This document shows, piece after piece, positions 23,837-36,799 of a stretch of 64,000 nt of DNA. The position numbers and the translations under genes are program-made. Where the stretch lies: positions 620,001 to 684,000 of the forward strand of contig BDSL01000048.1 in the NCBI GenBank assembly GCA_003116995.1, given 5' to 3'. This stretch comes from Yamagishiella unicocca. Its lineage: Eukaryota > Chlorophyta > Chlorophyceae > Chlamydomonadales > Volvocaceae. Positions within the stretch are counted from its first letter, which is position 1, and each line of letters opens with the position of its first letter. The notes beneath the pieces are model-generated. The model saw nothing but the letters and a program-made list of their open reading frames with translations. It made no database searches and was not told the origin of the DNA.

Positions 23837-26800
23837 ATGACTAACGACGTGCAGACCGACAGCGTGGCGATCATCCGGAGCTACAGCGGCCGCTCATCGG
23901 CGCCCTGGACGAACCGCAAGCACGCCACCGGCCTGGGTTTCGGCCCTCCAGACCCCAGTTCGGTGATCTGCCGGCCTTTTGATCGGCCGCTGCAATTGGG
24001 TCCTTCTGACCTCCTCGTGCTGCCCGTGCGACAGAACACGCGGTTGGCAGCCGCGCTGGTCCTCGGCTACCGCCGGAGCACCGTTTCTCCCCTAGCGGCA
24101 CCTGATAGGCAGGTCGCCCTCACGGGCCCCTCCGCCGCATGCCTTGTCGCGGAGTCTACAGCTGGCGGATCCGATACTGAAGTTAGCGCAACGGACTTGG
24201 CGGACCTGTTGCGACTGGCGCAAATCCTGACCTTTGGTATCCTTGGCCCTCAGCCGCAACACACGCGGTTTCTGTCCACGGTGAGTTGGTGTGCGCTCGC
24301 GTCCGGGCTGCCAAAGTTCTTTTACCCAAGCATAGCGCGTGCGTGTAGTGGTTGCGACGGCGACCTAGAGAACGTGAAATGGTTGCGACCCCAGCCGACG
24401 CTTGGCCCCGAAAGCGACTCGTTGGTGTCATGTACGGCTTGTGTCCGCGTGCCGGCTCCGTGGTAGAAACTCATTTCCTACTAAGCACCAACCCCATAGC
24501 CTGCAGCCATGCCTGATGCCCGCCTTGCAGGGCCTTGTGCTATGAGCCCCCCCTTCCGCCATCCCGCCCTGCGCGCCCCTACGCCCTGCGCGCCCCTACA
24601 GGCCGCTGGCCACTTCGGCCTCTTGCCGCAGTGCCAAAGCCTACATGACCTAGTTGCCGGCGTGCTGGACGCCATACAGGAGCTCCTGGCGCTCCGCTTC
24701 TCCATCCGGCTCCAGCCATTTCTCGCGCTGATCAGCGGCACGCGGGGCGGGTCCGCAGCGCTGTTCACGCACCGCCACCCGCCCCAGCTCATTCCGTCGG
24801 ACTCAGTGGCCGGAGCGCTGCTGGACACGCAGGCCTCCGTGCTGTCGTTGTCTAACCTGGCGGCCGCAACCCAAGTGCCCAGCTCCCACGGCCCCAAGTC
24901 GCAGCTGACCTGCCGCGCCACCAGCGAGCACAGCGTGCTTGTGGAGCCCGCCACCGGCTGCGGCGACGTGTCGCGAATCAAGACCGTGCGTGTTGGGCTG
25001 ACAAACACGCTTCTGCGCGAAGCCCTAAGGTGCGGTTGGCGGTTGGTTTGCCGGACGTTAGTTAGTTACCGTAGTTAGTTCCCCCTGCGTCGATTGCTGC
25101 GGCGGTCGGCAGTCGCCCCCTGCCCTCATGCGGGCGACCAGCCTGTGTGGCTGCTGTTCAGGAGGTCGTCGTACTCATCACGAAGCTGATCCAAATGCCT
25201 ATTCGTGGCCCCGGCATCAACAATGACCCGAGCCGCATGCCCTTTCTTGGCCCCTTGCATCATAACTGACCCAACGCCGTGGGATCGTAGGGTGGCGTCG
25301 AGAGCTGCACTGACACGCGCTGACAGCGGTTACGTCGGCCAGGGCTGTCCTACAGTGGCCCGACCCAGCAGCTTAGCGAGCGAACGGGGTATCCGGGTGA
25401 GCTGGCGGCGTGCACGGAGCGTGTTTGTGGTTCACGCGGGCGCGGTTCGTAGGGTAGCGGTAACGGCCTCGAGGATGCGCTGCTCCTGTATTTACGTCTG
25501 GTCCTCCCCGATTACTTGCAGAACCTCAACGTCACGGAAGCAAAGGTCGCAGACAAGGGTTCGACGACGCCCCAGCCTGCGCTCCAGCAGCGCTTCGCCA
25601 CACTGACTCTCCGCCACGCCAGCAGCCACGTGATAGATGAGCAACAGCCGTGTCGGGACATCCTTACGTTAGGGAAGCTGATGGGCGGCGGCGTGGGCTC
25701 TCTGGCACTGTGCGTGGAGGCGGTGGGTACGGCATCGGCGGAGGGAAGTTCCACGGGGAGGGCCCTGCTTCCAGCTGGCCAGGCAGCAGATGCGGACCCG
25801 GCCTGCAGCTTCCAGCGAGCCAGCAAGACGTACGCCTCAGCAAACTTTACGGACGCCCGTTTATTCCGGGCCCAGTCTGCAGGGCTTGCAGACACTGTTT
25901 CGCAGCGCGTGGTTGGCGCAGCGCAAAACGACGCCAGTACTAGCGGCTGCGCCAGTGGGCTTCGAGATGCACTGCTGCACGCTGCAGACTCGCAGTTGCA
26001 CGGGAAGGCGCTGTTCGGCCTGTACCTCGCGTCGCACGACACACTGCCGTCCAGCGTGTTGCAGGCCATCGTCGCGGAGTGTCGGGTGCTGTTCGAGGTA
26101 CGTGAAGCGCGCTGGACTTCCCCGCTGCGTTGCGTCCCCGCTGTGGCTTGAGAGCCTGCAGGCTTTGGGAACATCTAGAGCAGGGAAGCGTCCAGGAAAG
26201 CCGGGAGGGCGTGGGCGGGGTCGATGACGTGCTGCGCCTCGCCAGTCGCTCCCTCTCCTCCCACCCGCATCCTAACGCAACCCATATCGCCCAACCCATC
26301 CCCACTGATTTCCCAGCTCCTGCTGGACGCATGTCGCACCGTGATAGCGTCTGGAGGCAGGGTGGCGGCGGAGCTCCGGGGCGTGCAGCTCCAGCTCCAG
26401 GGGCAGACGGAGATTCCCGCCGCACAGCACATCAGGTCCAGCAGAGACCGCTCGCACGGGCTGAGTGCTCTGGGTAGGCGGAGCTCCCAGTTGCGCGCGC
26501 GCACGAAGCATGTAGCGGGCCAGCTGACAGCAGATACCTGTACGTTTGGCATTTTGCAGGCAAAGCGGGTGGACGGACGCTGTCCGGACTCAGAACCAAG
26601 GAGCCAGATGGTGCTGCTCCAGTCCGGCCGGTTGCTCTCGGCGGCCTGCGGGGTTTACTCGGGATTTCCTCGGTCGCTGACGCCAGGATGACGGCCACCC
26701 CGGTAGCGCTCTCGGCAACGGTTGCGAACTCCGCCGCCGGGCTGGAACAGGAGCTGGCGTCGCTTGACGGCAAGTTGGTTGTCGTTACTTGATAACAGGA

Positions 26801-29800
26801 GCAAATCTGCAACGGCTGCCATGCAAATGTCCGCCTACAGTAGCAACATGTATCGTTACTACTACCATGCTCCGGTTGTCGCACCGTGCATGTCAGTAGG
26901 CCACGATTGGGGAGCCGTGCCGTGTACCTTGACGCGCCCCCTTGATTGCCCCAAGGGTTCACGACTGGTGCGTACGCAGCTGCAGGTCACTACTGCCGTC
27001 AATCCAGATGGCGCTGCTCTGGGGGCAAGGGATGCAGTGGCGACGCCACGTGTATTACTGAAGTCCCCGAATCGGATGTGGTCTGAAGAATGGTGAAAAA
27101 TGTGAAGAATGTGAAGAATGTAAAAATGGTGAAGAATGTGCATGTTGTGACGTCGTGCGGCACGCAGGTAACACGCAGCCGTGGATCGTGGCGTCCAGCC
27201 CCGAGCTGCTGCTGGAGAGCGCCCCCGGCCCCTCCCCCCTGGAGCTCATGGTCTCCACCATGCGCTCGCATCTGGGTGCGGCGGTTGCGGAGGCTGAGAC
27301 GGCCAGCGAGGCCCGGTAAGCGTCCGGTGCCGCGCTGCGTGCCGAAGTGGGTCAACTGTTGTCCTTCCTCGTCGCAACCCGTGATGTTGCTGGACCAGAA
27401 AGGGCTGTAGGGTTTAGCGGACTGCAAGCTGGGACCGCTGATACGCTAGATCGCGCGTAAACAGGAGCGTGGTGGCGCTGCACCGACGCGCGCCGACAAC
27501 CTGACGCGGCACTCGGTGCATGCGGACTGCTGCCTGCAGGGGTGCGGCGGCGCAGGACATGGCGGCAGTGGATCTGCATGAGATAATCGGTCGGGGCGGC
27601 CAGGTGATTGGCGGCGTTGCTCCAGGGAAGGTGGAGAGGGATCGGCATCTGGGCGTGACGGCATCCCCTGCCCAGAGCCCGTACCGCCGTGATACCGCAT
27701 CGTTCCGTACTATACCGTACTGTACCGTACTGTACCGTACTGTACCCGTACCGCCGTGATACCGCACCGTTCCGTACTGTACCGCCCTGAGATGTCGCGC
27801 CTCATCGTTCCTGTTTCTGGGTCGTTACTTTTGTGACGCTGTTCCTGTCAATACGTTCCTGTCATTCTGTTCCTGTCAACCCTCTATTTGCAGGGGGTGG
27901 TCTTCAAGGGGCTCTTGCACGGGCTCGAAACAGCCATCAAAGTGGCGGTGAGTTGCGTGGGTGCGGTTCTGCACCTAGTGCCTCGATGTGGTGTTAGCAG
28001 CTGGATGGTCGGCTGCTGCCCTGACCCCTGAGGGCTTCGCCGTGTGGCTTCGGCATGTGTCGATGCGCCCGAACCGCCTATAAAAGGAGCAGCTGCAGGG
28101 TTCGTCGAGCAGGAGGGACCAGCTCGGGCGGCCCTGCGGGCCTAGCTCTTTGAATTGTACCAACTTGAAGGTTCGTTATCCGCTTCGTGTGTTGCTTCAA
28201 ATCTCGCCCTACAAGGTGTACCGCGACGGCGAGCCGCTCGGAGAGGACGAGCAAGCAGTCAAGAAGGATGACCTGGTGTACGACATCCAGGACATCGTAT
28301 CTGCTGCGCCGTGCCAGGAGGATGACGTGCAGGGCGCGAGGCTGCGGAAGGTGCGGGGACGGCGTAGGTGGTCCGCATGTCTCCCGGAACAGCCATGTGG
28401 CCCTGTGCGGGTTTCGATCGATGTATGTGCAACCCGGCGGGAGGCGGTGTGCGTTTCTTGGCGCAATAATAGAGGTTGGCTGCTGTCGGGTGATTGCTGG
28501 GACAGGTTCCGGAGCTGACCGTCCGGCAGGCCGTTCTTCGCCTCCTTTTTGCGCCCGTGCGTGCGTCGTGCCGTGGCGGCGCGTCTATTGCTTGGTTTCA
28601 GTAACTTGTACCGAAGTGTCGGTATCGAACTGTCGCGTGCCGCGTCCACCTTTGCTTGGCTGCATCAGGTGAAGCGTGGGGCGATGGAGCATGCCATAAT
28701 GCCAACATTGTCGCACCCCAATATCGTACAGGTACGACAAAGACGTGCGTCGGGCTTTGGCAGCTGCCGCTCATTCGCGCTGCCTTGCCTGCGCGTCCTG
28801 GCTTCCGTGCATCGCAGCAGCACGGGCCAACGTAGTTTTCTCATCGGAGGCCAATGTTGTCGTCAGCTTGATGTGCACGTTTCGCCTTGTGCGCGCTGTC
28901 GAACTAACCCCCCCACGTCACCGCCCCTGCCCATTGCCATGGCTTCCGGATTTTCCTGTACAGGTCTACGCGACGTTTTCAAATGTAAGTGAGGCGTAGC
29001 GATCGCCTGGGATCTGCAGCTGCACTCGCATGCTGGGACCGCCCAACCAACTATTTTCGGGAGAGGCGATGTCGATGCGGTGCTCCTCTGCGGGTTGTAG
29101 ATGTGGACGGACGACCTGCCGTCCCCGACCGTAAGGCCTTCACGCGCGACACGACATGTTGACGGCCCACAACGCTTTGCAAAGTACTGATAATTCTAAT
29201 CACCAACAACGGCTAGCTCCCTCTCTCGCTGCTTGGCTCTGGTGATACTGTTACCGATGCGCCCGATGGTTCTACCTCTTGGTCTGGAACCCACTGTAAC
29301 CGTTACAACAACAACTGTTGCCGCTCCGAAACTTGTCCGCGCAGGTCGTCATTGTCAGGTGCATGTACAAGGGCGAGTCCAAGCCTCGCCTGCGCCTTTG
29401 CGCCAAGGGCGATGCCATTCTGTCGGGTTGGGCGAATCCAAGTGGGTACCAGTTCGGAGCAGGGCCATACCTGCCAAACTATGGCTTCGAAACGCCTCAT
29501 TGTGTTTAGGTAGGGGGATCCACGCGCCTGCCAGTTTCGGAGCCCCTACAGACCATAACATGCGGTCAGGAGACTTTCTAGCGCCAGGTTGCAAGCAAAT
29601 CGAACAGGCCGTCACCTCGCAAGCGTGCAAGAAGGCGGCCGCAGCATGTATGCATTGCAGCCCACCGACCGCGTTGGTGGTTACTTGTAAGCCGCGATGG
29701 ATCTGGATTTGCGGTCATCGCTCCATTGCTGCCCCCGCCGGCCCCCCCGCCCCGCAGGTCCGCTCAACCAGGTACGGCGATGCGCGGGTGCGCGTGATGC

Positions 29801-32800
29801 CCTCGAATGGGCAAATCCTTGTCACGCTTGCGTTAAGTGGAGATCGTGGCATCCATTCGCGGTGGCAAAGAGTCGTCGGACTCCGACGACGTCGTCGGAC
29901 GTCGTCGGACGACTTGCGTCGTCGTCGGACTTTTAAGTCCGAACGCCAAGGCGTTATCATCCTGGGCATGTGAGACCATGAAAGTGGGATCTGGCCCTAC
30001 ACAGGTGATTTGCTTCGAGTACTGCGAGTGCGGAACGCTCTCCAACGCCGCCCAAGCCGGGGCGTTCCGGCCACCCGGAGCGTCTGCTTTCAGCGCTATG
30101 GTTCGGCCGTCCCTTGTGCCGCTCTACATGTGCCTTCTGGAGGTGCGCGACACATCTCCTCCAGTGTCAGGCGATGTGCCCGATGGTTCTGCCTTTTGGT
30201 CTGGAACCCACTGTAACAGCTACTACTGCTTCAGTGAATAACTTAGCCTGCTTGGACTCGGTTGGCTACGGACCCGTCGCCTGCAGTGCTACCGGTGTCG
30301 CACCCACTCCGTCGTGTCCCAAACTGGCGCTAAGTCAATGCATTTCCTCCGACGTCTGAACCCCACGCATCGCCACCCGTCTTCAGCTCTCTGGCTGTTG
30401 TTCTCGCCGCGCGCTTGTTCTGCTGTCATGCAGGTCGCGCTGGCGCTGCGCTACCTCCACTCCCGGCGGCTGGTCCACTGCGACCTCAAGCCGGCCAACG
30501 TGCTGCTCAAAGGCAGCAACCGCGACCCGCGGGGGTGGACATGCAAGGTGGGCCACGCACAGGGGCGCATGAAGCGGCCGCGCGCCGTTCGGTGTGCCAT
30601 GAGCGCACTAGTAGACGTGCACGCTGGTTCCGAGCACGACGCACAAGCCTTCAAATGGTATATTTTGCAGTACACCAGGGTGGTTGCCGGCAGCGTCGCA
30701 TTCTTGGGTCGCCTATGTGCTGGCGCGACGGCGTGTTCTGTATGCGACACCCGGTGCACCCAATCAGCGTGCGTGCGCATCGTCGTCTGAACGGCTGCAC
30801 CTCCACAACAACACGATGGTTCTACCTTTTGGCCTGGAACCCACTGTAACCGTTACCGTTAGTGGGTAAGGGTGACATAATGGTGACATAGGGGCAATGG
30901 CGCTAAAGCTAACGACCTGGCGCAACTGCGAAACGCAGTTGTCCGACTTCGGCTGCACGCGCCTAATGACCGAGATGGGGCGCCAACCTGTGGCCGCAGC
31001 CAGCCCGCAGTCTGAGCAGAGCACAACACCAGTGCTGGGGTTCCGGGTGGTGGCCCCGGTGGGGACGTTGGCGTACATGGCACCAGGTGGGAGGGGATTG
31101 AGAGGGTGGGTGAGCGAGCGGTACAGTACTCAGTAGATATTGCGCGTACCTGCTGCTTGTACGTCCCCGATGCGTGCGTGTGACTGAAGAGCAAGTGCTT
31201 TGTTGTAACGGTACCAGCAAGTGCTGTGCTTGGCAGCGGCAGGCCGAGCCGTACGCAATTGGAGTTACGGGAGCAGGGTTTACCGTGCCTTCTGGACAGA
31301 GGGAGAAGAGTGTTTGATCGCCTAACCGGAGGTTGCTGCGACACTGATCTACTGCAGAGTGCTTCATCAAGGACCATATTCTTACCGCCGCCATGGACAT
31401 CTACTCATTCGGTGCGTACAGTACCCCGTGGCTGGACTGCGTGCACCTCGTGACATTAGACTCTGATAGTTACAGCGGCGCGGCCGAAAACCACGTCGGA
31501 GGTTGAATTATTAATTATAATCAATCTGCAGCTGCTTCTGAACTTCCCTACACGGCTGCTGTTAGATACTCGAACGGCGCTCCTTAAATGGGGATTAATG
31601 TTGTTTGTCTGGCGCTTTTGGGTATGAATGCAGGAATTATGATGTACGAGCTCCTAACATGCCAGGCGCCGTACTCGGGCATCAACGCACAGGTACGTCC
31701 GGCGCCTGTAAGCGTTGGCAAGCAGGACGTATCGGGAAGGGCCCGTTCATGGCCCCTTCTCCCACACGGGTAGGCTTGGGGTCACGGTCGGGCCAAGAGT
31801 TTACCAGTCTGCCTGACGTCTGTTGCCCTGGGGCACCTGTTTTTCAACTGTCGAGGGCCTTACACTAGGAGCGCGGGCCGCTGACTCCTCGTGGCGACTG
31901 CACCTCGTCGGTGAAGCGCGGGCCGCGCGTGACTTGCAAACATCTCTCTCCTTCGTCTCCTTTAGTGTCAGGCGATGCGCCCAATGGTTTTACCTTCTGG
32001 TCTGGAACCCACTGTAACAGTTACTAGTTACTACCGCCACCACAGGAGATTCCCCGTCACGTGCTTCGCTGGCACCTCAGGCCCGAGTTCCACCCCCTGG
32101 CGCCGTACGACTACTGGTGCGCGGCGGGTCAGGCGGGAGGGTACTGTGCCTCGGTTGCGCGGCACGGGCAAGGCCCAGCAGAACCTAAGTACCGCGCAGG
32201 CGCCCTCGCAGCCTGAATGTACTGCCATAAATTCCGCTGTCGTTACGTCGCTTTGCCGCTTATTTTCCATGCCAGCACATCCCGTGCAGCCGTCGGGTTG
32301 CTTCGCGGCTTATCGCTAAGCTAACACAGCCACCGCAATCCTGCCCCGCAGCTCCCTAGCGAGCCGCTGCTGGTCCGGCTATGCCCGCCGCCGCCCTTCC
32401 GCGTCAGAGCTGGTGGCGGAGATCCAGAAGCTGCTGCAGGACGCGAAACGGGACGCTCAGGAGCGCTCGATGCTCAGCAAGGAGCAGCATCCGCTGGGAA
32501 AAAGCCAAACCGCACAGGCGGCCGCGTCGAAGCCGCAAACTGCGCGCGCGGTACTGCCAGATGGGCCTCCTGCGCTGACACCTGTGGAGCTGGCTGAATC
32601 CCACCGGCCGGAGCTTCCGGTGGCGGGTGCACCCGCAGCGGTCCGCATTGCTCCCGCGGACCCCGCGCTACCGTCTGTGGCGCAGCTACGGCCGCCTGCC
32701 GGTACGCTGGCATGTCTGGAGCAGCAGGCCATTGCCGCTGCGCAGGACCAGCAGCTGTCAGGCATAAGCGCCCAGCAGGCTGCCGGAGAAAAGGCGGGTG

Positions 32801-32829
32801 TCCTGGGCGACAGCAGCGACGTACGATGA
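23837..32829 (+). CDS. Large tyrosine-kinase-like (TKL) protein kinase
   Basis: Probable exons: 23837-24280, 24602-24985 (or to 25029), 25522-26097, 26317-26473, 27168-27315, 27540-27603, 27894-27947, 28216-28350, 28669-28731, 28964-28984, 29345 to about 29450, 30005-30142, 30434-30547, 30939-31086, 31358-31411, 31634-31692, 32046-32116 and 32352-32829. The kinase domain runs from exon 6 onward: Gly loop IIGRGGQGVVFKG, ATP lysine in TAIKVA, LSHPNIVQVYATF, VICFEYCECGTL, catalytic loop LVHCDLKPANVLL (HCD instead of HRD), LSDFGCTRL, GTLAYMAPE, then LASRCWSGYARRRPSASELV. About 600 residues before it are Ala/Leu-rich, with stretches (LVAGVLDAIQELLALRFSIRLQP) suggesting a GAF-like sensory region, which is inference. 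The Gln/Ala-rich tail ends at 32829. Catalytic residues are present, so it may be active, probably as a Ser/Thr kinase. Uncertain points are the start (open frame continues upstream to a possible acceptor at 23802), a possible extra exon at 26560, the second exon's donor and the end of the 29345 exon. Confidence 0.85.
29255..29306 (+). repeat. Dispersed repeat copy 3
   Basis: Partial copy (GATGCGCCCGATGGTTCTAC, then CTGGAACCCACTGTAACCGT) in a kinase intron, just upstream of the exon at 29345. Confidence 0.8.
29870..29936. repeat. GTCGTCGGAC short tandem and inverted repeats
   Basis: Several GTCGTCGGAC and GTCCGACGAC motifs alternate, so the stretch can fold on itself. It lies in an intron of the large kinase gene. 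Confidence 0.7.
30161..30227 (+). repeat. Dispersed repeat copy 4
   Basis: AGTGTCAGGCGATGTGCCCG and GGTCTGGAACCCACTGTAAC mark a full-length core in a kinase intron, shortly after the donor at 30143. Confidence 0.8.
30811..30862 (+). repeat. Dispersed repeat copy 5, truncated
   Basis: Only the 3' part of the core is present (CGATGGTTCTACCTTTTGGC, then CTGGAACCCACTGTAACCGT), in a kinase intron. Confidence 0.75.
31960..32030 (+). repeat. Dispersed repeat copy 6
   Basis: TTTAGTGTCAGGCGATGCGC and CTTCTGGTCTGGAACCCACT mark a full core in a kinase intron, ending about 15 bases before the acceptor at 32045. Confidence 0.8.
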
Positions 32830-33011
32830 GTCCATTTCCCCGGCGATGTTGGCGCTGAGGCGACCGACAATTTGCGGCCCAGAACCGTGGCCTTGTAGGT
32901 GTTGGTCGACGCTTTCGAGGACTTCGTTTCGGGGCTTACTTGGATCGGTGATGATGCGGAATGGATGCAGGGACCCGGCGCCGATGAGGTCTTAGGTTGT
33001 AGGGCCACGTG

Positions 33012-33283
33012 GGTGCAGCGCATGGCGGTACTTTCCAATGGGACTGCAGCTGACGAGTGGGGGAAGATTCCTGCAGGAATCCTGCAGGCAGTGTTGCTGG
33101 GTCGTCTTCAGGGGTGCGAACTGTTTAAAAGTGTGGGGCGCATGGCGGCCCTTTTCATGGGACTGCAGCTGGCGGGAAGGGCAGGCAGTGTTGCTGCGTC
33201 GTCTTCAGGGGTGCGAACTGGTCAAAAGTATGGGGCGCATGGCGGCCCTTTCCATGGGACTGCAGCTGGCGGGCAGGGAAGAT
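33012..33283 (+). repeat. Three imperfect copies of an approximately 100-bp unit
   Basis: Each copy contains GCGCATGGCGG, CATGGGACTGCAGCTGGCGG and GTCGTCTTCAGGGGTGCGAA. The copies lie just after the first kinase gene. Confidence 0.85.
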
Positions 33284-34979
33284 TGGATAAAATCGAGTTT
33301 GTTGCTGGTTCACTCCATGGACCGTCTATCAGACGTCAATGGATCGTCAATCAGACATCTATGGACCGTCAATCAAGTCCAGGGAGGCCTTAAGGTTATT
33401 TGTGCTTTGAACACCCCGGGAGGCCGTTACCGCATTTGCTGTGTGATGGCGGTCGAGAGTTGGGTCGCCCCTTGCAGTTGTGACACCGTGCGCGTGCGCA
33501 CCACAAACGACCACGGAGGAGCGCATGGCAGATGATGTACAGCTTGCGGACTACGAGGGGAGCGATGAAGCGTCGAATGCATGTTCACTTGTGCCGCGAT
33601 GTGGTTGCGGTTCCTTTCTGGGGGATAGCAGTGGAGGTAGTTCGCTAGTGAGGTTTTGAGTGCGTGCTGGGCGGGTGCATCTGGTCCAACGTACTTCTAT
33701 CATGCCCGCCTGTGCCTATGTCGATGCGTATGGTTATTAGGTGGCACCGTACACTGCAGCATTGCGATTACAATTGCCTCGACGAAAACCGTTCCTTTCC
33801 ATAGTGTCATTGTCATCCACATTATTAACGCTGCTCGTATCGATTCAGGTTAGCTAGGCACCTAATACCAGCGCTGACTGCTGTTCAAGGACGGCGGCGG
33901 TTGTTTAACTCTCCCGCTGCTGTATATGTTTTAAAAATCGATGGCGGGGGCCCGAAAAGGAAATCGAAGGCGCTGAATTCCCTTGCTGTCGCGGCAGCTG
34001 TGGGTGGGTTACAAGGTTTTGTGTCCTTGAGATTCGTGGATGGCGGCATGGGAAATCAAGAAGCAAGCTTGTTTTGTTCCTGGACGCGCTTGAACTAGTG
34101 CGGTTGGTTCGAACGGCGTTGATGAGGGCTGTATATGTTCGTCTGTTGGAAGACAATGATGGCGCGTTGCTGGTACCTGGACATGTCGATGTGCAAATGA
34201 CTAGCTGTGCCTGGTGATGTCGGCACTTCAAGGCGTGTTCCGGAGGTTATGGCAGGGTCTGCGCTGGGACAACTCCAACACGGAGGGATGGTGGCGGTCA
34301 CAGTCGACGGGATTCCTCTGCTGAACAACTCCCACATGCGGGGCGCAGTGGCCTGTGCGGTTGTGGTGTTTCCCCTCGGCAGCATCGTTTATGGCGTTGC
34401 CCGGCGGCTCAAGCCGTCGTTTACCAGCTGGCTGCACTGGTGGGCGCGGGTGTGTCCCGGGATCAACTATGATTGGTATTGGCCCCTCGGGGGATGCAGC
34501 AATGTGTTTGGGACGTCGGGGTGCTAGCGGCTGTCAGCGCGATGGAGGCCGGGCGGCGGTACATGGCAGCTGCTTTAAAGGCGTCGGATGGGGTTTCCCC
34601 GGGTGTCAATTTCCGTGATCGTGCGTGGGGTCGTGGAGTTTTGGTCCCGTTTGCGGGGTTTCGCGGCACTAGGGGTCCCGAAATAAGGGGTGGGGGGTTG
34701 TTGGTCCCCACCACCCTCTGTTGCGAGTTGTTCAGAGCCGCCTAGTGTGTGATGGCCGGCCCGGCACACAGCTGCGAGGGGTTGGATTAGGTACCGGCTG
34801 GCTGGTGCTCCTGCGGGAGCTCCCTTTTTGCTCCTCCTTAAGTCGGGCTGGGTGCTGGCCTGGTGTGGGAGGAATCTTCTTGGGTCTCAGGTGGGAGGCT
34901 TATGTTCGACTTGTTGAGGCGCGCTGCTGGTTGCTCTGATCGAGGGGCTGCTTGAAATACGGTCGGTTTACTGCTTTTA

Positions 34980-35176
34980 GGGGGCCCATTTAGGCTACTT
35001 CTCCGTAGGTGGTTGATGCCACTGTTTTTTCTCTGACCCCTTGGTCGGGGTTTCTGGTGATTTGCCATACCTAAGTCGGCCAGTTATTTCTTCTTCCTGC
35101 GTCTCTTTCAGTGTCAGGCGGTGCGCCCGATAGCTCTACCGTCTGGTCTGGGGCCCACTGTAACAGTTACTACTGC
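34980..35176 (+). repeat. Dispersed repeat copy 7, long form
   Basis: Shares with copy 2 both the core (from about 35109) and about 120 bases of upstream sequence, including TTTAGGCTACT, CCCCTTGGTCGGG and GTCGGCCAGTTA. Confidence 0.8.
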
Positions 35177-35429
35177 AACAATTGGACACGGTTGGACCAC
35201 GCCAGACACGTCCGCCAACCTTGCTGTCGCGCCTACAGCAGGCACGTTAACCTGCGGACGGCATAATACTGTGGCCGTGCGTGCACAAATGAGTGAAAGG
35301 AGCACGATGTCTGCACCAAGAGGGGCTCAATAGTGTATCCCACGACAACAGTTGCAAACCCCTGCCTTGTCCCCCACTCCCGAGCGCTCGTCGCCCACCC
35401 CTGAAACAGGAAATGCTTTCTCTGTTGTT

Positions 35430-35510
35430 GTTGTAATCGTTACAGTGGGCTCCAGACCTTAAAAGGTAGAGCCATCGGGCGCATCGCCTGACACTGAAAA
35501 AGACAAGGAA
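35430..35510 (-). repeat. Dispersed repeat copy 8
   Basis: Minus-strand copy: TAATCGTTACAGTGGGCTCC, GTAGAGCCATCGGGCGCATC and GCCTGACACTG. Together with copy 7 it forms an inverted pair about 250 bases apart. Confidence 0.8.
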
Positions 35511-36578
35511 AGCAGAGAAAACCGACGGTTCCGAAAGACAAACCACCCAGAGCCTCACAACCGAGAGCCCAGAGGAAACAACAAGCACCAATACACAGGG
35601 GGAGGTTGCGCTGATGGCTCCCCTGCACATGGCCACATGCATCCCAAGCAGACCCCCAAATGGAGAGACAGCAGCTTTCTGTTGTTAACCCAGTAGTACC
35701 TTACTTGGATTTACTTTTCCGGAAGCAAATTGCCTTTAGGATGCCGCAGTTCAACGCACCGAAGCAGCAGCAGCCCGCAAATGGTCTAAGCTGCGGCGCT
35801 CTACTCGCGCGTTGCAGCTACGTACTGAAGCGCTTTGATGAGCTAGTGGAGCTTGAGGACAGTACTCTGGCCTTCGCTGCTTACATCGGCGAAATCCCAG
35901 AATCCCTCCGGTACGGCCTATTTCTCGCACGCGAACAAGTAACCGAAGAAGATGGAGAAGGACCTAGATGAGGTGTTGCGCAACTTGGCGAGCGCCCATC
36001 TGCCGCTGGGATGGCAGCTCTCCCCGGCGCTTCCCCCCTTGCGCGGTAACGGGCTCTGGTGCTGCGAGGACGGAGTGCGACGGCGGAGCGGCGCCTCCCT
36101 GCCCTTCCATCCGTCGAACGACGGGCAATGCCGCCTGCCGCCTCCTCCCCGCTCCCCACCGCGTCCTGCTGGGTGGCACCAACGACGCCGCAACAGCATC
36201 ACGTGCCAGCCGCCATCCCGCTCCTCCCCCCGAGCTCCATCAGCACAAGACGCGCCTCCCCCGCGTGTAGGGCTAAACTTCCCATGTCGAGTAACCTTTT
36301 CTTTTCTGTAACCCCTCGTGTAGGGCGCCGCCGGCGGCACCGCTGCCATACGGCTTCACGCGGCCCCAGCGCACTCCGCATTGTGGCGGAGCCACGGCCG
36401 CTTCCCTGGCTCGCGGTGAGCACACAGGGGACCTTAGTGGTTGAGCAGTGAACTGTTGTAACGATGCTCCTCGTGGCGTCCAAGGGATGGCCTCGTTGGG
36501 TTTTCAGGTCGCGGGGTGAGCCTGTAGTGCCCTTGCTCGTGCTGGTGCTGCTGTACTCCGGGTGTGATACGGTTTGAT

Positions 36579-36787
36579 GTCGTGCAGCTAGATAGGCGGG
36601 TAGGAAGGAGAAGGGGTCGTGCAGCTAGATAGCGGGGGTAGGAGGGAGAAGGGGTCGTGCAGCTAGATAGCGGGGGTAGGAGGGAGAAGGGGTCGTGCAG
36701 CTAGATAGCGGGGGTAGGAGGGAGAAGGGGTCGTGCAGCTAGATAGCGGGGGTAGGAGGGAGAAGGGGTCGTGCAGCTAGATAGCAG
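36579..36787. repeat. 38-bp minisatellite, five copies plus a partial one
   Basis: Copies start at 36579, 36616, 36654, 36692, 36730 and 36768 with GTCGTGCAGCTAGATAG, followed by GGGGGTAGGAGGGAGAAGGG. The last copy is cut short 14 bases before a large inverted repeat. Confidence 0.95.
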
Positions 36788-36799
36788 ATGCAGATAGAT

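Noticed and set aside
26560..26780. Possible extra exon of the large kinase (GKAGGRTLSGLRTKEPDG)
   Set aside because: A good acceptor exists, but no donor in the required phase was found, and exons on either side join correctly without it.
27088..27142. GAAGAATGT repeats considered as a CRISPR-like or minisatellite array
   Set aside because: Only four irregular units inside a kinase intron, with no spacer structure.
34085..34115. GGTTCGAAC considered as a tRNA B box
   Set aside because: No matching A box, anticodon stem or acceptor stem around it.
34207..34745. Plus-strand ORFs upstream of dispersed repeat copy 7 considered as a transposon protein
   Set aside because: No reverse transcriptase, integrase or transposase motif could be seen; left as unassigned repeat DNA.
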